A DNA stretch of 36,153 nt from an uncultured Acidobacteriota bacterium (GTDB taxonomy: Bacteria > Acidobacteriota > Terriglobia > Bryobacterales > Bryobacteraceae): contig CAADGY010000289.1 of assembly GCA_900696665.1 (NCBI GenBank), positions 1 through 36,153 of the forward strand, given 5' to 3'. The notes below the pieces were generated by a model. It made no database searches, was not told the DNA's origin, and worked only from the letters and a program-made list of their open reading frames with translations. Shown here one piece after another: positions 1 through 8,589 of this stretch; positions within the stretch are counted from its first letter, which is position 1; each line of letters starts with the position of its first letter. A program made the position numbers and the translations under genes.

Positions 1-1018
1 ACGAGAAGATCAGGCCAGCCAGCACAAGGGACCCCATCGCGAGGAAGTAGATAGATCCGAAGCGGACGTATAGCGAAGTGCGGAGTCTGCCCAGTCCCCA
101 GCCGGCTGCGGCAAGTGCGGCCAGCAACAGGAGAACGAGGCCCGCCCGTATCAGGCTGTAAGAAAACCCCGCGTGCATCCTCTCCATGTTCGCAAGGTTT
201 GTTCTGATGGTCGGCCACGGGAGCCCGTACGCGGCGATGCCATAGGCGAAAAGCCCCGCGCCCATCACCCGGAGCAGGCTTGGGGGACTCCAGACCCGCT
301 GCGCCGCCATCAGGCAGCAGATCGCAAATACCAGCGAGACGCTGCCGGGCGTGTTCGTCAGCAGCACGGCGGCAATGGAGAGCGCAGCCAGAGCCAGCCT
401 CCGGGCATCCATGCGGTCCAGCAGCCTGTGAATCGCAAGGAGAGCGAGCGGCAGCAAAGCAATCGAGCTGATGTGTGGTCCCTCGCCATATTCCACCAGC
501 ACCTGAAGCCTCCTCGCATTGAAAAGGCCTCCCGCGTCCATCCGCACGGCCGGCATGAGCATCGTGGACGGCGAGAATAACGAATAAGCCAGCGCCGCGA
601 TAAACGCCGAAGCTGGAGTCGCGCCCAACCCGCGCAGCAACAGAAGTAAAGTGACGGGACCAAGCGAATACGTCAGCGCCGTAACAAGATGGTATGCGTG
701 AGGCGCGGAAAAACCGGAAAGCGCCGCAACGGCGGCTACGGCGAGGTGCAACAGCGGCACGTAAGTATCCTGGTATGGCATCCCGCAGTGCCATAGCGGC
801 CACCAGGAAATATGCGGCCAGTTTTCCAAAGCGTAGCGGGCAATCGAGATGAATGCGCCCTCGATGGAGCTGAAGTACTGCGGATACTCGAGGAAAAAGA
901 GACGCCAGCAGATCCAGGCGTTCAGCGCAAACAGCAACACGGAACAAAAAGCAGCGGATTCAGCGAGACGCAGCAACCGGGAACGGGAAATAGTTTGCAC
1001 TGGGAACGTAGTAACCAT
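1..1018 (-). CDS. Polytopic membrane protein, GT-C glycosyltransferase-like (3' end outside the window)
   Basis: I read a continuous minus-strand frame of 339 codons from an ATG at 1018 to the window edge with no stop, so the C-terminus is missing. A first hydrophobic segment lies at about residues 20-40. It is followed by a soluble loop with the stretches EYPQYFSSIEGAF and NWPHISWWPLWHCGMPYQDTY, and then many further hydrophobic segments. A short first loop rich in E, W and P after the first helix, followed by a dense set of helices, is typical of GT-C fold sugar transferases that use lipid-linked donors in the inner membrane. The exact family is not recognised and the substrate is unknown. 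No good Shine-Dalgarno precedes the ATG. The gene is divergent from the operon that starts at 1131. That it is a real gene is well supported by the membrane-protein pattern; the enzyme class is tentative. Confidence 0.72.
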   Translation of the reverse strand, partial: MVTTFPVQTISRSRLLRLAESAAFCSVLLFALNAWICWRLFFLEYPQYFSSIEGAFISIARYALENWPHISWWPLWHCGMPYQDTYVPLLHLAVAAVAALSGFSAPHAYHLVTALTYSLGPVTLLLLLRGLGATPASAFIAALAYSLFSPSTMLMPAVRMDAGGLFNARRLQVLVEYGEGPHISSIALLPLALLAIHRLLDRMDARRLALAALSIAAVLLTNTPGSVSLVFAICCLMAAQRVWSPPSLLRVMGAGLFAYGIAAYGLPWPTIRTNLANMERMHAGFSYSLIRAGLVLLLLAALAAAGWGLGRLRTSLYVRFGSIYFLAMGSLVLAGLIFS

Positions 1019-1096
1019 CCATGGTAGCGCCAGCGCACTCGTGCAGTGGGTGGCGAAACCAGTACCGTACTTGTATCTGTAACGTCCCGCGCGCCG

Positions 1097-1102
1097 TATA
1101 CT
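1097..1102 (+). promoter_or_regulatory. Probable -10 element (TATACT) of the four-gene operon
   Basis: TATACT lies 28 bases before the ATG at 1131 in a 112-base divergent gap. A transcript starting about 7 bases downstream would carry a short leader containing the GGAGG ribosome site at 1117-1121. No convincing -35 hexamer is seen at 17 bases spacing, so the call rests on the -10 match and its position. Confidence 0.4.
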
Positions 1103-1130
1103 GGAAACACCTGACTGGAGGAACAAAGAC

Positions 1131-2273
1131 ATGGCAGAACCTGCGAACGCGTTCGTAGATGACGTGATGGGGAGCAACAAAGCTGTTCTGGCGGCCGCCG
1201 CGGGATTGAAGCGAGCGCTCGAATCCAGTGACTCCGCCCGGGTCCAGTTTGCTGTTCGGGACCTGGAGCAGGCAGCCAGTCTGCGGGAAACAGATAGCGA
1301 GACAGGCGGTTTTCGTTTCGCCACACGGCCCGCGTCGGCCGATCTGTCCGGTGCTTCCGCGGGACCGGCGCCCATACCGGAGACCCTTATCGCCATCTTG
1401 AGCGACTTGCAGACGGCGAATATCCTGATGGCCGCGGGAACGCTGACCGGGGAAGTGGAAACTCCCGGCACTCCCCAACTGGACGCAGCGGTGGCAGATC
1501 TGGAGGTCACAACACAGAGTTCGGCGGTGCGGGTACAAGGAGCCGCGGGATTCGGGTTTGCCGGAGAAACGCTGCCAGAGCCTTCCCCCGATGTTTCTTC
1601 AGCGCTCGCGCAGTTTCAAGCCCGCTGTGAGGAAGCTTTGAAGATGCTGGTGGAACAGGTTCGAGGAGTATTGAACAGCATTGTCGAGAAGCTTTCAGGC
1701 CTGGATAGAGACAAGGTGCTGGATGCGCTGAATCGTATTGGCCAATCCGCCGGCCTGCCAGACTTCGGAAGGCTGTATCAAAAAGCAATCGATATTATCG
1801 GGCGCGCGCTGAATACACTTCGGTCCCTGTTCGGCGAAGGGGCGGTCACTTTCGTCAGAGACAAGGCGACTGCATTTTGGAACGGCCTGACAAGCGGAAA
1901 ACTCATCGAAGATCTGCTGGCACACCTGTTCGACGTGAGCGGTGTCAAGCAAAGAATCGCCGCCATCGCGGCGCGGCAGGATCTCGAAATTGCCCCCCTG
2001 GATGCGGCGAGTGGCGATCTGGCCGGACTCGAAGAGAAGCTCAAACGAACTATGTCCACGGTCGGGGCGATTGCTACGGCGATCGGAGCAGCCGCTGCGC
2101 TTCTGGCACTTGCGCCAATCTCCGGCCAGACGCTGGCGGTCATCACCGCCGGAGCGTACGTGCTCGTGCTGGCGGCGGCGGTTGTGATCGGCATGGATTA
2201 CGCGGACTCGGAAAAGGTGGTGCAGCGTGTCCGTGGCATCGGCGGGATCGTTTCCAGTGTCGCCAAGCCCTAG
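1131..2273 (+). CDS. Unrecognised protein with two C-terminal membrane helices, first gene of the protease/TPR operon
   Basis: This 380-residue protein is not a family I recognise. The ATG at 1131 follows a clear GGAGG. The N-terminal ~60 residues are helical and rich in Ala, Leu and Glu. A low-complexity linker follows (about 60-85, and again 105-155), then a long helical region (about 155-285) with heptad-like hydrophobics. Two hydrophobic segments at about 311-330 and 336-355, separated by a short SGQT loop, look like a membrane hairpin, and a short tail (GMDYADSEKVVQRVRGIGG) follows. There is no signal peptide, so the bulk is probably cytoplasmic and held to the membrane by its C-terminus. 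It overlaps the next gene by 47 bases, which implies co-translation with the metalloprotease. A membrane-tethered adaptor, substrate or effector of that protease are all possible; nothing in the sequence decides. Confidence 0.8.
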   Translation: MAEPANAFVDDVMGSNKAVLAAAAGLKRALESSDSARVQFAVRDLEQAASLRETDSETGGFRFATRPASADLSGASAGPAPIPETLIAILSDLQTANILMAAGTLTGEVETPGTPQLDAAVADLEVTTQSSAVRVQGAAGFGFAGETLPEPSPDVSSALAQFQARCEEALKMLVEQVRGVLNSIVEKLSGLDRDKVLDALNRIGQSAGLPDFGRLYQKAIDIIGRALNTLRSLFGEGAVTFVRDKATAFWNGLTSGKLIEDLLAHLFDVSGVKQRIAAIAARQDLEIAPLDAASGDLAGLEEKLKRTMSTVGAIATAIGAAAALLALAPISGQTLAVITAGAYVLVLAAAVVIGMDYADSEKVVQRVRGIGGIVSSVAKP

Positions 2274-3423
2274 CTCAAACGATTCTGCCGGCATCCGGAT
2301 CGGAGAACTGCTCGCCGCGCGGATCGCTGCGCTCGATTCCGGCTTGCAGCGAACAGTATGGCTGCTCAACCAACGAATAGCGGAGCCGTTGCGCGCGCGC
2401 GTCCTGGCACGGCTGAGCCGCGTGCTCGGAGAAGCGCGTCAGGACCTGAACCGCCTCGCGAAGGATCTGCCCAATCTGAAGGCCGGCGACTCCGCCCGGA
2501 GATACCGCGCGATTCGGGAACAATGCGACCGGCTGTTTCGGGAATGCCTTGCGCTCATCGAGGGCTCTTTATATCGCGAAGCTGGAGCCGACGGCGGGTT
2601 GTGCAGGATCGCCGATTCCCTTATCGACGATCTTAGCCGGCGCTCGGATGAGCCGTGGGGGCGCTTCACCATATTGAGCGAAGGCGAATACTTCGGCGAA
2701 ATGGCGGAGATCATCCGGCTGCGGTTTCCCGAGAATTCCATCTGGAGTCTGCCCTTGGCCGCGCATGAATTCGGGCACTTCTTCGCGCGGAGCGTGGAAG
2801 TGAAACGCAACGACGGCAGCGATCTCGACAGCTTGAGGACGCGTCTTATGCTGGCGAAGAAGCATTCGGATTACGCCTGGCGGCGCGTGCACGAACACTT
2901 TGCGGATCTCTTTGCAACGTACGCCATCGGGCCGGCTTTCGCCTGCGTATCGATCCTATTGCGGTTCGATCCGGAATCGGCGTGGCAGGCCTTTGCGGAA
3001 CACCCGCCGGACGCGGACCGGGCGGAGATGATTCTCATGGGACTTCGCAAAAAGCAGGAATACCGGTGGATAACGGATTTTCTGGAAGCGACGTGGCGCG
3101 ACGCACTGGCGCAGTGCGGCCAAAGGGCGGTTCGCGAGGACAAGGACCAGCCGGCGTTCAAGGCGCTGTGGGACGAACTCGATTTCGTGTTTTCTCATGC
3201 ACTCGAAGGAATCGCGTATGATGGCTGGCTGCGCGCTGTTCCCCTTCAAGCCGAACTGTCGGACTTGAATCAAAGCCGGATCGTTCCGCCCGCCGGATCA
3301 AACATCGCAGACGTATTGAATGCCGCCTGGTCCGGGCGCCTTAAGCTTCATCCCGGCGCAACAGCTACAATTGATCTCCTGGGGCAGAGAGCATTTGTCT
3401 TGTGCGACCGGTTGGCGGCGTGA
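2227..3423 (+). CDS. HEFGH gluzincin-like zinc metalloprotease, novel family
   Basis: The 398-residue protein carries an HEXXH motif (H180-E-F-G-H184, within LAAHEFGHFFA) and, 39 residues later, E223-x-x-x-D227 (EHFADLFATY). This spacing and ExxxD signature match gluzincins such as thermolysin, where the Glu is the third zinc ligand. It has no signal peptide or clear membrane helix, so it is probably a cytoplasmic peptidase. Residues about 25-140 are predicted helical; the catalytic part is about 150-245; a C-terminal helical region (about 280-398) ends with an ADVLNAAW motif. The GTG at 2227 is used as start because AAAAGGTGG lies 8-15 bases upstream. GTG codons at 2233 and 2257 are alternatives, and all of them overlap the upstream gene. 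The next gene is a degenerate paralogue. The peptidase fold is well supported; the substrate is unknown. Confidence 0.82.
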   Translation: MSVASAGSFPVSPSPSSNDSAGIRIGELLAARIAALDSGLQRTVWLLNQRIAEPLRARVLARLSRVLGEARQDLNRLAKDLPNLKAGDSARRYRAIREQCDRLFRECLALIEGSLYREAGADGGLCRIADSLIDDLSRRSDEPWGRFTILSEGEYFGEMAEIIRLRFPENSIWSLPLAAHEFGHFFARSVEVKRNDGSDLDSLRTRLMLAKKHSDYAWRRVHEHFADLFATYAIGPAFACVSILLRFDPESAWQAFAEHPPDADRAEMILMGLRKKQEYRWITDFLEATWRDALAQCGQRAVREDKDQPAFKALWDELDFVFSHALEGIAYDGWLRAVPLQAELSDLNQSRIVPPAGSNIADVLNAAWSGRLKLHPGATATIDLLGQRAFVLCDRLAA

Positions 3424-3438
3424 GCCACTGGAGGGTCA

Positions 3439-4800
3439 ATGAAAGACGACATTCTGGAAGCGAGGCTGGTTTTTCTCGACGAACAGTTGGAGCGCGCGGA
3501 GAACGCTCTCCGCTGGCTCGAGGGAAGTCAGATTCTGCAAAACCTCGGCTATGACATGCAGAAGATCGCGGCGCCGCTCGAGACCACGATTGTGAAAGAG
3601 GCCCGGTTGCAGCGAAAGAGCATTGAAAGGGCGCAGGCGGAACTGAATCTGGCTGCCGCGGACGCTAGCGGTGAGCCGCACCTCGCTGCTGCCTGGCAGA
3701 TGTACAACCAGTCGCTCGAAAAGAGCCAGGAACTGCTGGGACAATGGTTGGAACTCATCGGTGGCATCGCTCTACGTGATAAGCAATTCGACTGTAACGT
3801 ATGCGACCTTGCCGACGAACTCATCCGTACATGCTGTGACGACACAATAGGGCCCACTATCAAAGCACCCGATCTCTTTGTTACAGTGCCGGCCCAACAG
3901 GACGCAGTCAGCAAGACCTGGTTCCGCATGATCCGGCTGCGGTTCCCGCACTGGACCGTCTGGCACCTGCCGCTCACCGCGGCGGAATTCGGTTACGTTC
4001 TGTTCGACGAATGGGACGACTTGAGCGAGTTTCTCGACGAACAGGTGAAACTGTGGGGCAGGACCGGCAATAAACAAAAGCCGGCGCCGAAGACCGGCTC
4101 GAAACGCCGCAATATCAGGTCGCACATGAGGAAGCTGATCGCCGATGGGTTTGCAGCGCTGACGATGGGACCTGCCTACGCCTACTCGGCGTTCTATCTG
4201 AACTTCAGCGCGGGCCACGCGGAAACTGAGGATTCGCCCTCGGATGCCGCTCGCGCTTTCGTCGTGCTGCGCATGATCGATCTCATGAACCAGCATGAAA
4301 GCGAAAAGCCTTACAGGGAGCACATCGAGCGTCTCGACGAAAAGTGGAAAGCAAGTTGTAAGTTCGCGGAAGGCCAGGAACGGCAAACGGAATTGGAAGA
4401 AGGAAAGCTCAACAGCCTGTGCCGGGCGGTATGGAATTTTCTGAACGACCAGTTCCGGTTCACAGGCCGTTATCCCTATCTCAACGGCGACCAGGGTTGG
4501 AACACCGCCCAGCGTATCAGACGATATCTCGAAAATCCCCAGCAGTATCCAATGCCGTTCACCAGCTCGACCAGGCTTCGGGATGTGCTGAATGCGGGCT
4601 GGTTGCGGCGCATCGAGATCCCCGCCGGGACCGAGCACGACTTTCAGGTGAAGCAGCTCGCGAAGGCGATTATGCACCTTTGCCGTCATATTGTGGACCA
4701 GCGCAGAGGCATTCCGGCGCGTGCAGAACAACCGCAACAAGGCAGTATCCAGATCCCGACCCTCGGCGGAGTTGAAGTGAAGACAGCCGGAGGGCGTTGA
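3439..4800 (+). CDS. Pseudo-metalloprotease paralogue of the upstream gene (zinc ligands lost)
   Basis: This 453-residue protein is a diverged duplicate of the gene before it. Shared landmarks in order are V/LCxxADxLI, IRLRFP followed by VWHLPL (versus IWSLPL), the catalytic helix, a GPAYA/GPAFA stretch, and a C-terminal DVLNAGW/DVLNAAW motif. At the active site HEFGH is replaced by AEFGY (residues 182-186), and the third ligand Glu of EHFAD is replaced by Lys (K232; the Asp is kept as D236). All three expected zinc ligands are therefore gone while the scaffold is retained, as in inactive partner subunits. A basic linker of about 20 residues (208-228) sits between the two former motifs. The four cysteines at 119, 122, 132 and 133 could bind another metal. 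The ATG at 3439 has TGGAGGGT just upstream and lies 15 bases after the previous stop. It is probably a regulator or substrate-binding partner of the active protease. Confidence 0.8.
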   Translation: MKDDILEARLVFLDEQLERAENALRWLEGSQILQNLGYDMQKIAAPLETTIVKEARLQRKSIERAQAELNLAAADASGEPHLAAAWQMYNQSLEKSQELLGQWLELIGGIALRDKQFDCNVCDLADELIRTCCDDTIGPTIKAPDLFVTVPAQQDAVSKTWFRMIRLRFPHWTVWHLPLTAAEFGYVLFDEWDDLSEFLDEQVKLWGRTGNKQKPAPKTGSKRRNIRSHMRKLIADGFAALTMGPAYAYSAFYLNFSAGHAETEDSPSDAARAFVVLRMIDLMNQHESEKPYREHIERLDEKWKASCKFAEGQERQTELEEGKLNSLCRAVWNFLNDQFRFTGRYPYLNGDQGWNTAQRIRRYLENPQQYPMPFTSSTRLRDVLNAGWLRRIEIPAGTEHDFQVKQLAKAIMHLCRHIVDQRRGIPARAEQPQQGSIQIPTLGGVEVKTAGGR

Positions 4801-4835
4801 GGGTTATCGGCCGGAAGGGACAGGAGCCTGACGTC

Positions 4836-7800
4836 ATGGAGAAACCACCAATCAGCGATCTACTTGCGAACCTGCCAGGGTCTGGCAATGCGGTCACTGA
4901 CCCGTTCGCGGCGGCGCGCACGATCCGGGAAAGCATCCAAAGGGCGCGTGATGCACTCAGGGCGAAAGACTACGGACAGGTGCGGAACCTGTTGGGCGAC
5001 CTGGCGGATCAGCCGGTCCGGTACCTTCCAGATGGGATATCCACCTCACAGGCGCCGTCAGCCGATGCCTACTGTGTGGTGCATTTAATCGCGATCGCGC
5101 GCGCGATTTACGGACAGGCCGCCCTGGCGCAGCAAGATAGCCGGGAGGCCGCAAATCTGTTCGAAGCGGCTGTCGCCGAGTTGCCCGTCGCACCCGAGGA
5201 TCTGAATCTATCGGGTGAGGATTATGCCGACCTCGCGGTGGCGTTAGAGGCTGCCGGCCGCAGGCAAGTTGCCGTCAGTTACTGGCGCCAGGCGGTGTCA
5301 CAAGGGCTTCAGTATGCGGTCAGCCTGCTCAAAGCGGGCATCACATTGATGGAGGCCGGCCTCGTGGAGGAGGCGCAGGAAGCATTCCGGAAATCCGTTC
5401 ACATCCATCCCTCCGCGGCTGCCTTTGAGAAGCTCGCCGCGGTGACAGAGTTGCAGAATGACACCGCAGCAGCCGCTCCGATGTATGCCAGCGCTGCCCG
5501 GATTGCGCTCTCGGATGACGATGCCACCCGTGCTCTCGACCTCATTAACAAGGCTCTCGAATCGGGAGCCGAAAAGGTATCCGCCCTGGGGGTGAAGGCA
5601 CAGATCTTGCACAACCTCGGCCGCTATGAAGAGGCCGTGCAGGCAGCCGGCGAGGCGCTCGCACTCGATCCCGATTCCATCCCGGCCCTGCTCTGGAAAT
5701 CCTTTGCCCTGGGCGAGTTGAAGGATTGGGAAAACGCTCTACAAGCCTGCCAGCGTATTCTCAGCCTGCAACCCAGAATGCTCGCGGCTTCCCTCAATAT
5801 GGCCCGTGTGGTCTACGAGCTCGGCCGGAAAGAAGAAGCAGCACAGATCGTGGAGGATGCAATTAAAGAGACGCCGGGGGTACCCGACGGCGCCTATGCG
5901 GGTCTCGCAGCCATCTACGTGGAGCTGAACGAGGCCGATAAAGCGATCGCCGCCGCCGGCAAGGCGCTCGAAATCAATCCGAACAACTTGCAGGCCCTGA
6001 CGTCCAAGACTATGGCGTTGCTCAGTCAGGAGCGATTGGCAGACAGCCTGCCGCAACTCGATCGCATGGTGGAGCTCGCAGCCGAAAACCGCGACACCAT
6101 CCTGTATACGCGGGGAATTGTCCTCGAGGGTCTTGAACGCCTGGAGGAAGCCCTCGCATCGCTGCGCGCGGCAAGGGAATGTAACCCATCGCGCACAGAT
6201 GTGCTGGAGCGCCTTGCGAAGCTGCTGGCGCGTACAGGAGACACCCTGGCAGCTATCGAAATCGTCGACCAGTTGCTGGCGTTGGAGCCGGAGCGCACGG
6301 ACATCCTCACCGAGAAAGCTCGCCTGCTGATTCTGGCCGACAAGTGCGACGAGGCTCGCCAGTATGCCGACCGCGCGCTCGCGCAGGAGCCCGGAAATTA
6401 TCTCGCGCTTTTCGTCCGCGGACTCGCGTTATTCGGTCTCGCTCTCTACAAAGAGGCGCTGGCGGCCTTTGATGCCTGTATGTCCTCGGGCGATGGCAAA
6501 CTGGCGGCCGCCTGGAAGGGCAAAACGCTCAACAAGCTGAATCGTCACACTGAAGCGGCTGAAGTGCTGGGCAAACTCGTTGAGCAGGGTGATGAGGATA
6601 TTTCCGTGTTGCGCGCTCTGTCCGAAAGCCTGATTTATTCCGGCAAGCCGGATGACGCGGCGCAATTGTTGCTGAAATTGGTGGCGCAGTACCCGGAAGC
6701 CGCCGAGTATGTTGAGCTTCTTTCCCAGGCTCTCGAAAAGTCAGGCCGCATAAGCGATGCATTGCAACATCTGGACACGTATCTGGCGGCAAATCCCCGC
6801 GATACGTCGATTCTTGGTTGTGCGGCCAGACTGCTGCGCCAGGCGGGCCGTGCGGCGGAATCCGCCACTTACTACGAGCGTCTCGCTGAACTGGAACCGG
6901 GGAACCTGTCTCATCTGCAAAACCTCGCTACCACTCTGCTCTCCGCCGGCAGCAACGAAAAGGCGCTGGAAGCGGTGGAAAGAGCTTTGCGCCTGGAACC
7001 GGAAAGCCGGCAGTCGCGCGCCTACAAAGCCGAGATTCTGCGCGTTTTGAATCGCTTCGAGGAATGTTTTGCCGCCTGTGACGCTCTTCTGGCGGAGAAT
7101 CCCAACGACGATTTCGTTTTGGCCACGAAAGGCACTGCGCTTCGCTTCCTGGACCGCACGGAAGAGGCCCTCGAGTGCCTGAACTCAGCAGTAACTCAAA
7201 ATCCGGCAAACGATTTTGCCCGTTTGAACAAAGCGCATGCCCTTTGCGATGCCGCGGAGTTCAACGTCGCGCTGAACGAACTCGACCAGGTCAGCCAGCA
7301 TGAGCGCGAGACAGGCACCTACTATTGGATCCTGCTCGGCTGGGCGCTCGAAAACCTGGGACGTGACCGCACGGAAGAAGCCCTGAGAGCCTATGACTAT
7401 TGCGTGTCGCGCGATCCGGAAGACATCTATAGCCGGCGCGGAAGAGCGGATATGTACCGCCGGCTGCGCAAAGCGGACCGCGCCGCGGAGGACTATGAGT
7501 GGCTGATCCGGCGGGCGGACTCCAAGGCGGAGACTGCCGTTCCCGACCTGTTAGCCATGAAAGGATGGAGTATGTACGGTCTGGGACGTCCGGAGGATGG
7601 CGTGAAGTTCCTCGTGGACGCGCTTTCACTCGATCCTTCGCTGATCAGCTCTCAATTCGACCTGGGCTTGATTTTCCTCTGTTGCGGCCGCGCGGCTGTA
7701 GCACTGCGCGAATACCAGAGAGGCATTGATCTTACTAACGGTAAGACGCCGGCACGCCGCAAGGGTTTACTAAGTGTGGCGGTTCGGGATTTGCGCGATG

Positions 7801-7904
7801 CGCTGGCGGACCGTCCTGAATTGGAGCGGGTCAGACAGGTCCGCCGGATCCGCGAGATGCTCCTGTCAGCGCTGCGGCCCCGGGAACCGGCGGCCACGCA
7901 ATAA
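4836..7904 (+). CDS. Large TPR-repeat scaffold protein of the metalloprotease operon
   Basis: About 1022 residues. After an N-terminal region of ~100 residues without repeats (proline-rich start, then a helical segment), almost the whole length is tetratricopeptide repeats. They are seen as 34-residue periodicity with recurring A-L-x-L-x-P-x-x boundaries and G/A-Y/F-x-x-A-L/E helices, for example EEAVQAAGEALALDPDSIPA and EKALEAVERALRLEPESRQS. No signal peptide, membrane helix or enzymatic domain is visible, so it is likely a cytoplasmic superhelical protein-binding scaffold. I prefer the ATG at 4836, which has AGGAG at 4822-4826. A TTG at 4797 overlapping the previous stop would add 13 residues but has poor ribosome-site spacing. 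Its place as last gene suggests that it recruits partners or substrates to the protease pair. It runs tail to tail with the SOD gene, 16 bases apart. Confidence 0.85.
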   Translation: MEKPPISDLLANLPGSGNAVTDPFAAARTIRESIQRARDALRAKDYGQVRNLLGDLADQPVRYLPDGISTSQAPSADAYCVVHLIAIARAIYGQAALAQQDSREAANLFEAAVAELPVAPEDLNLSGEDYADLAVALEAAGRRQVAVSYWRQAVSQGLQYAVSLLKAGITLMEAGLVEEAQEAFRKSVHIHPSAAAFEKLAAVTELQNDTAAAAPMYASAARIALSDDDATRALDLINKALESGAEKVSALGVKAQILHNLGRYEEAVQAAGEALALDPDSIPALLWKSFALGELKDWENALQACQRILSLQPRMLAASLNMARVVYELGRKEEAAQIVEDAIKETPGVPDGAYAGLAAIYVELNEADKAIAAAGKALEINPNNLQALTSKTMALLSQERLADSLPQLDRMVELAAENRDTILYTRGIVLEGLERLEEALASLRAARECNPSRTDVLERLAKLLARTGDTLAAIEIVDQLLALEPERTDILTEKARLLILADKCDEARQYADRALAQEPGNYLALFVRGLALFGLALYKEALAAFDACMSSGDGKLAAAWKGKTLNKLNRHTEAAEVLGKLVEQGDEDISVLRALSESLIYSGKPDDAAQLLLKLVAQYPEAAEYVELLSQALEKSGRISDALQHLDTYLAANPRDTSILGCAARLLRQAGRAAESATYYERLAELEPGNLSHLQNLATTLLSAGSNEKALEAVERALRLEPESRQSRAYKAEILRVLNRFEECFAACDALLAENPNDDFVLATKGTALRFLDRTEEALECLNSAVTQNPANDFARLNKAHALCDAAEFNVALNELDQVSQHERETGTYYWILLGWALENLGRDRTEEALRAYDYCVSRDPEDIYSRRGRADMYRRLRKADRAAEDYEWLIRRADSKAETAVPDLLAMKGWSMYGLGRPEDGVKFLVDALSLDPSLISSQFDLGLIFLCCGRAAVALREYQRGIDLTNGKTPARRKGLLSVAVRDLRDALADRPELERVRQVRRIREMLLSALRPREPAATQ

Positions 7905-7920
7905 CCGGTCTTTTTGAAAC

Positions 7921-8532
7921 TTACTTGCCGCTTGTAAACCGTTTCTCGATTTCTTTCCAGTTGAGAACGTTCCACCACGCCTCCACATACTCGGCACGGC
8001 GGTTCTGATACTTCAGATAGTAAGCATGCTCCCAGACATCAAGTCCCATGACCGGAAACTTGCCTTCCATAATAGGGCTGTCCTGATTGGCGGTGGAGAG
8101 AATATCGACTTTGTTTCCATCCTTCACGAGCCACGCCCAGCCGGAACCGAAACGGGATATGGCGGCCGCATTGAATTTCTCTTTGAACGAATCGAAACTC
8201 CCGAATGTTGCGCTGATGGCATCGGAGAGTCCGCCAGTTGGTTTGCCCCCCGACTTCGGAGCCATAATCGTCCAAAACATCGAATGGTTCGCGTGCCCGC
8301 CGCCATTATTGCGAACCGCGGTGCGGATGTTCTCCGGTACGATCGCGAGATTGTTTGCCAGCAACTCCTCAATGCTCTTACCGGCCAGGTCCGGAGCGGA
8401 TTCAAGCGCCTTGTTCAGGTTGTTTACATACGCGCCATGGTGTTTGCCGTGGTGGATTTCCATCGTCATCTTATCGATGTGGGGTTCCAGTGCATCCGGA
8501 GGATACGGCAGAGCGGGAAGTGAAAATGACAT
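7921..8532 (-). CDS. sodA: Superoxide dismutase, Fe/Mn family (Mn-type features)
   Basis: The 203-residue protein is full length for the family and converts superoxide to oxygen and hydrogen peroxide. The four metal ligands are present: H27 (EIHHGKHH), H83 (HANHSMFW), D165 and H169 ([10 protein letters not shown]). A glycine-rich NNGGGHANH segment and Gln150 in NQDSP, the C-terminal Gln that contacts the solvent ligand, are features of Mn-specific or cambialistic enzymes rather than classical FeSOD. There is no signal peptide, so it acts in the cytoplasm. The start is supported by a near-perfect AAAGGAGG four bases before the ATG, consistent with high expression. It lies downstream of gatA on the same strand with a 57-base gap, so it may have its own promoter. 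Family certain; metal preference inferred. Confidence 0.96.
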   Translation of the reverse strand: MSFSLPALPYPPDALEPHIDKMTMEIHHGKHHGAYVNNLNKALESAPDLAGKSIEELLANNLAIVPENIRTAVRNNGGGHANHSMFWTIMAPKSGGKPTGGLSDAISATFGSFDSFKEKFNAAAISRFGSGWAWLVKDGNKVDILSTANQDSPIMEGKFPVMGLDVWEHAYYLKYQNRRAEYVEAWWNVLNWKEIEKRFTSGK

Positions 8533-8589
8533 GTTGCCTCCTTTGAGCTTTGTGTTGACCTACGTTGTTTCAGTAATGTTAGATGACAC

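Noticed and set aside
3772-4740. 322-codon open frame on the minus strand
   Set aside because: Antisense of the pseudo-metalloprotease. The plus-strand reading is homologous to its upstream neighbour, which settles the coding strand.
7889-7916. Hairpin between the TPR gene and sodA as a shared terminator
   Set aside because: Only a 5-bp ACCGG/CCGGT stem with a loop of about 14 bases before a short T-run, too weak to call.
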